NCBI GenBank assembly: GCA_963837325.1
Contig: CAWIMV010000001.1
Span: 744,001 to 808,000 of the forward strand
From: CAVQKZ01 sp963837325
Lineage (GTDB): Bacteria; Actinomycetota; Actinomycetes; Mycobacteriales; Jatrophihabitantaceae
DNA: 64,000 nt
Direction of reading: 5' to 3'
The notes beneath the pieces were generated by a model. It worked only from the letters and a program-made list of their open reading frames with translations. It did no database searches and was not told where the DNA came from. Shown here piece by piece: positions 63,147 through 64,000 of the stretch. Every line of letters starts with the position of its first letter. Position 1 is the first letter of the stretch. The position numbers and the translations under genes are program-made.

Positions 63147-63989
63147 GTGCTCGACGCGGGCGTACACGACACCGACCTGACCGAGCTGCGCCGGCTGGTC
63201 GACGGCGGTGACGTCGTGGTGCTCTCCGGCGCGGGGCTTTCGACCGAATCCGGGATCCCCGACTATCGCGGGCCGTCAGGAGCACTGCGGCGCCACGCTC
63301 CGATGAACTTTCACGCCTTCGTGCACGACCCCGTAGCCCGGCACCGCTACTGGGCCCGCAGCTACCTCGGCTGGGCCCAGATCGCCGGGGCCCAGCCCAA
63401 CGACGGGCACCGCGCCGTCGCCGCGTTGCAGGCGGCGGGGGCGATCAGCGGCGTGATCACCCAGAACGTCGACGGCCTGCATCAGGCTGCCGGCACCAGC
63501 GACGTCATCGAGCTGCACGGTGGGCTGGACCGGACGGTGTGCCTCGGTTGCGGTGAGCGCAGTTCCCGACGCGTACTCGACGAGCGGCTGCGGGCGGCGA
63601 ACCCCGGCTTCGGCGCCGCGGTGGACGAGGTCAATCCTGATGGTGACGTTGAGCTGTCCGACGCCGAACTGGTCGGGTTCCGCATGGTCGAGTGCGAGCC
63701 TTGCGGCGGCGGGCCGTTGAAGCCCGATGTCGTCTTCTTCGGCGAGAACGTGCCGCGCGAGCGCGTGGAGCGCTGCTTTCGACTGGTCGAGCGCGCGCAG
63801 GCCGTATTGGTGCTCGGTTCGTCGCTCACCGTGCTTTCGGGGTTCCGGTTCGTGCGGCATGCCGCCCGCAACGGCGTTCGCGTCGCAATCGTCAACCAGG
63901 GTCCGACGCGCGGCGACCCACTCGCCGACGTCCGCGTCGACGGCCCACTCGGCACTGTCCTGCCCGGTCTGCTCGGTCTGCTCGGCTGA
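63147..63989 (+). CDS. cobB: Sir2-family NAD-dependent protein deacylase
   Basis: A 280-residue sirtuin. GAGLSTESGIPDYRG binds NAD, TQNVDGLHQAAG forms the catalytic core, ELHGG holds the catalytic His, and CLGCG with CEPCG provides the zinc. DVVFFGENVP and GSSLTVLSG complete the fold. The zinc-insert region is longer than average. Nothing in the sequence fixes the acyl group removed. GTG start. Confidence 0.92.
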   Translation: MLDAGVHDTDLTELRRLVDGGDVVVLSGAGLSTESGIPDYRGPSGALRRHAPMNFHAFVHDPVARHRYWARSYLGWAQIAGAQPNDGHRAVAALQAAGAISGVITQNVDGLHQAAGTSDVIELHGGLDRTVCLGCGERSSRRVLDERLRAANPGFGAAVDEVNPDGDVELSDAELVGFRMVECEPCGGGPLKPDVVFFGENVPRERVERCFRLVERAQAVLVLGSSLTVLSGFRFVRHAARNGVRVAIVNQGPTRGDPLADVRVDGPLGTVLPGLLGLLG

Positions 63990-64000
63990 GGCGCGGCCTC

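Overview
The window is a high-GC, gene-dense stretch of an actinobacterial (Actinomycetota) chromosome. This is supported by strong GC bias at third codon positions, frequent GTG starts, 1-8 bp gene overlaps, and several lineage-typical families: two Acg-type nitroreductases, a DevS/DevR-like two-component pair, ANTAR proteins, an F420-type luciferase-like oxidoreductase, a PE-ligase LigD, UdgX, fused CysNC and a DUF222-HNH gene. I see no phage, IS element, CRISPR array or plasmid function. The species cannot be fixed from sequence alone.

Layout. 148-6042: MacAB-like ABC efflux operon (adaptor, ATPase, FtsX-type permease, lipoprotein, second and larger adaptor). 6083-14749: alpha-galactoside/galactose unit (operator-bearing promoter, sugar-binding lipoprotein, two permeases, GH36 alpha-galactosidase, convergent galK, DeoR-family regulator, galT). 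No transport ATPase and no galE are present. 14750-18242: Acg-type nitroreductase plus ADP-forming acyl-CoA synthetase behind DevR-like boxes. 18259-28829: flippase-like membrane protein, MFS exporter, SpoIIE-type phosphatase, LigD with a coiled-coil partner, Ser/Thr kinase, and a CHASE-GGDEF-EAL protein behind a sigma-28-like promoter. 28877-30892: arsenic cluster arsI / arsR-aquaporin-arsC, closed by a strong terminator facing lon (30934-33306). 33517-44731: mixed stress and metabolic genes (two ANTAR proteins, hemolysin-III-like protein, basic protein, PAP2 phosphatase, LLM oxidoreductase, AraC regulator, CYTH-CHAD protein, SDR, GH13 enzyme, P-loop kinase).

44763-50829 is the most coherent system: a second Acg-type nitroreductase, a heme-GAF sensor kinase (DevS/DosS-like), its NarL/LuxR-type response regulator (DevR/DosR-like), a cysteine-rich pentapeptide-repeat protein, a tandem universal stress protein and a small membrane protein. 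I find GGGAC-N4-GTCCC-like elements, each arranged as two boxes exactly 22 bp apart, upstream of three transcription units (before 15073, 44868 and 50239). With the conserved DevR recognition-helix residues, this suggests a local hypoxia/NO dormancy regulon. It would join flavin enzymes, stress proteins and an ATP-yielding acyl-CoA synthetase under one oxygen/redox sensor.

50923-63989: tRNA(CAU), a 1-phosphofructokinase-like kinase with a class II ketose-bisphosphate aldolase, PfpI protein, DUF2231-Rieske protein, a small repeat protein, the sulfate-activation genes cysD-cysNC-cysQ, a DUF222-HNH gene broken by two +1 frameshifts, an EEP-family hydrolase, a small membrane protein, UdgX-type uracil-DNA glycosylase, a cation diffusion facilitator and a sirtuin.
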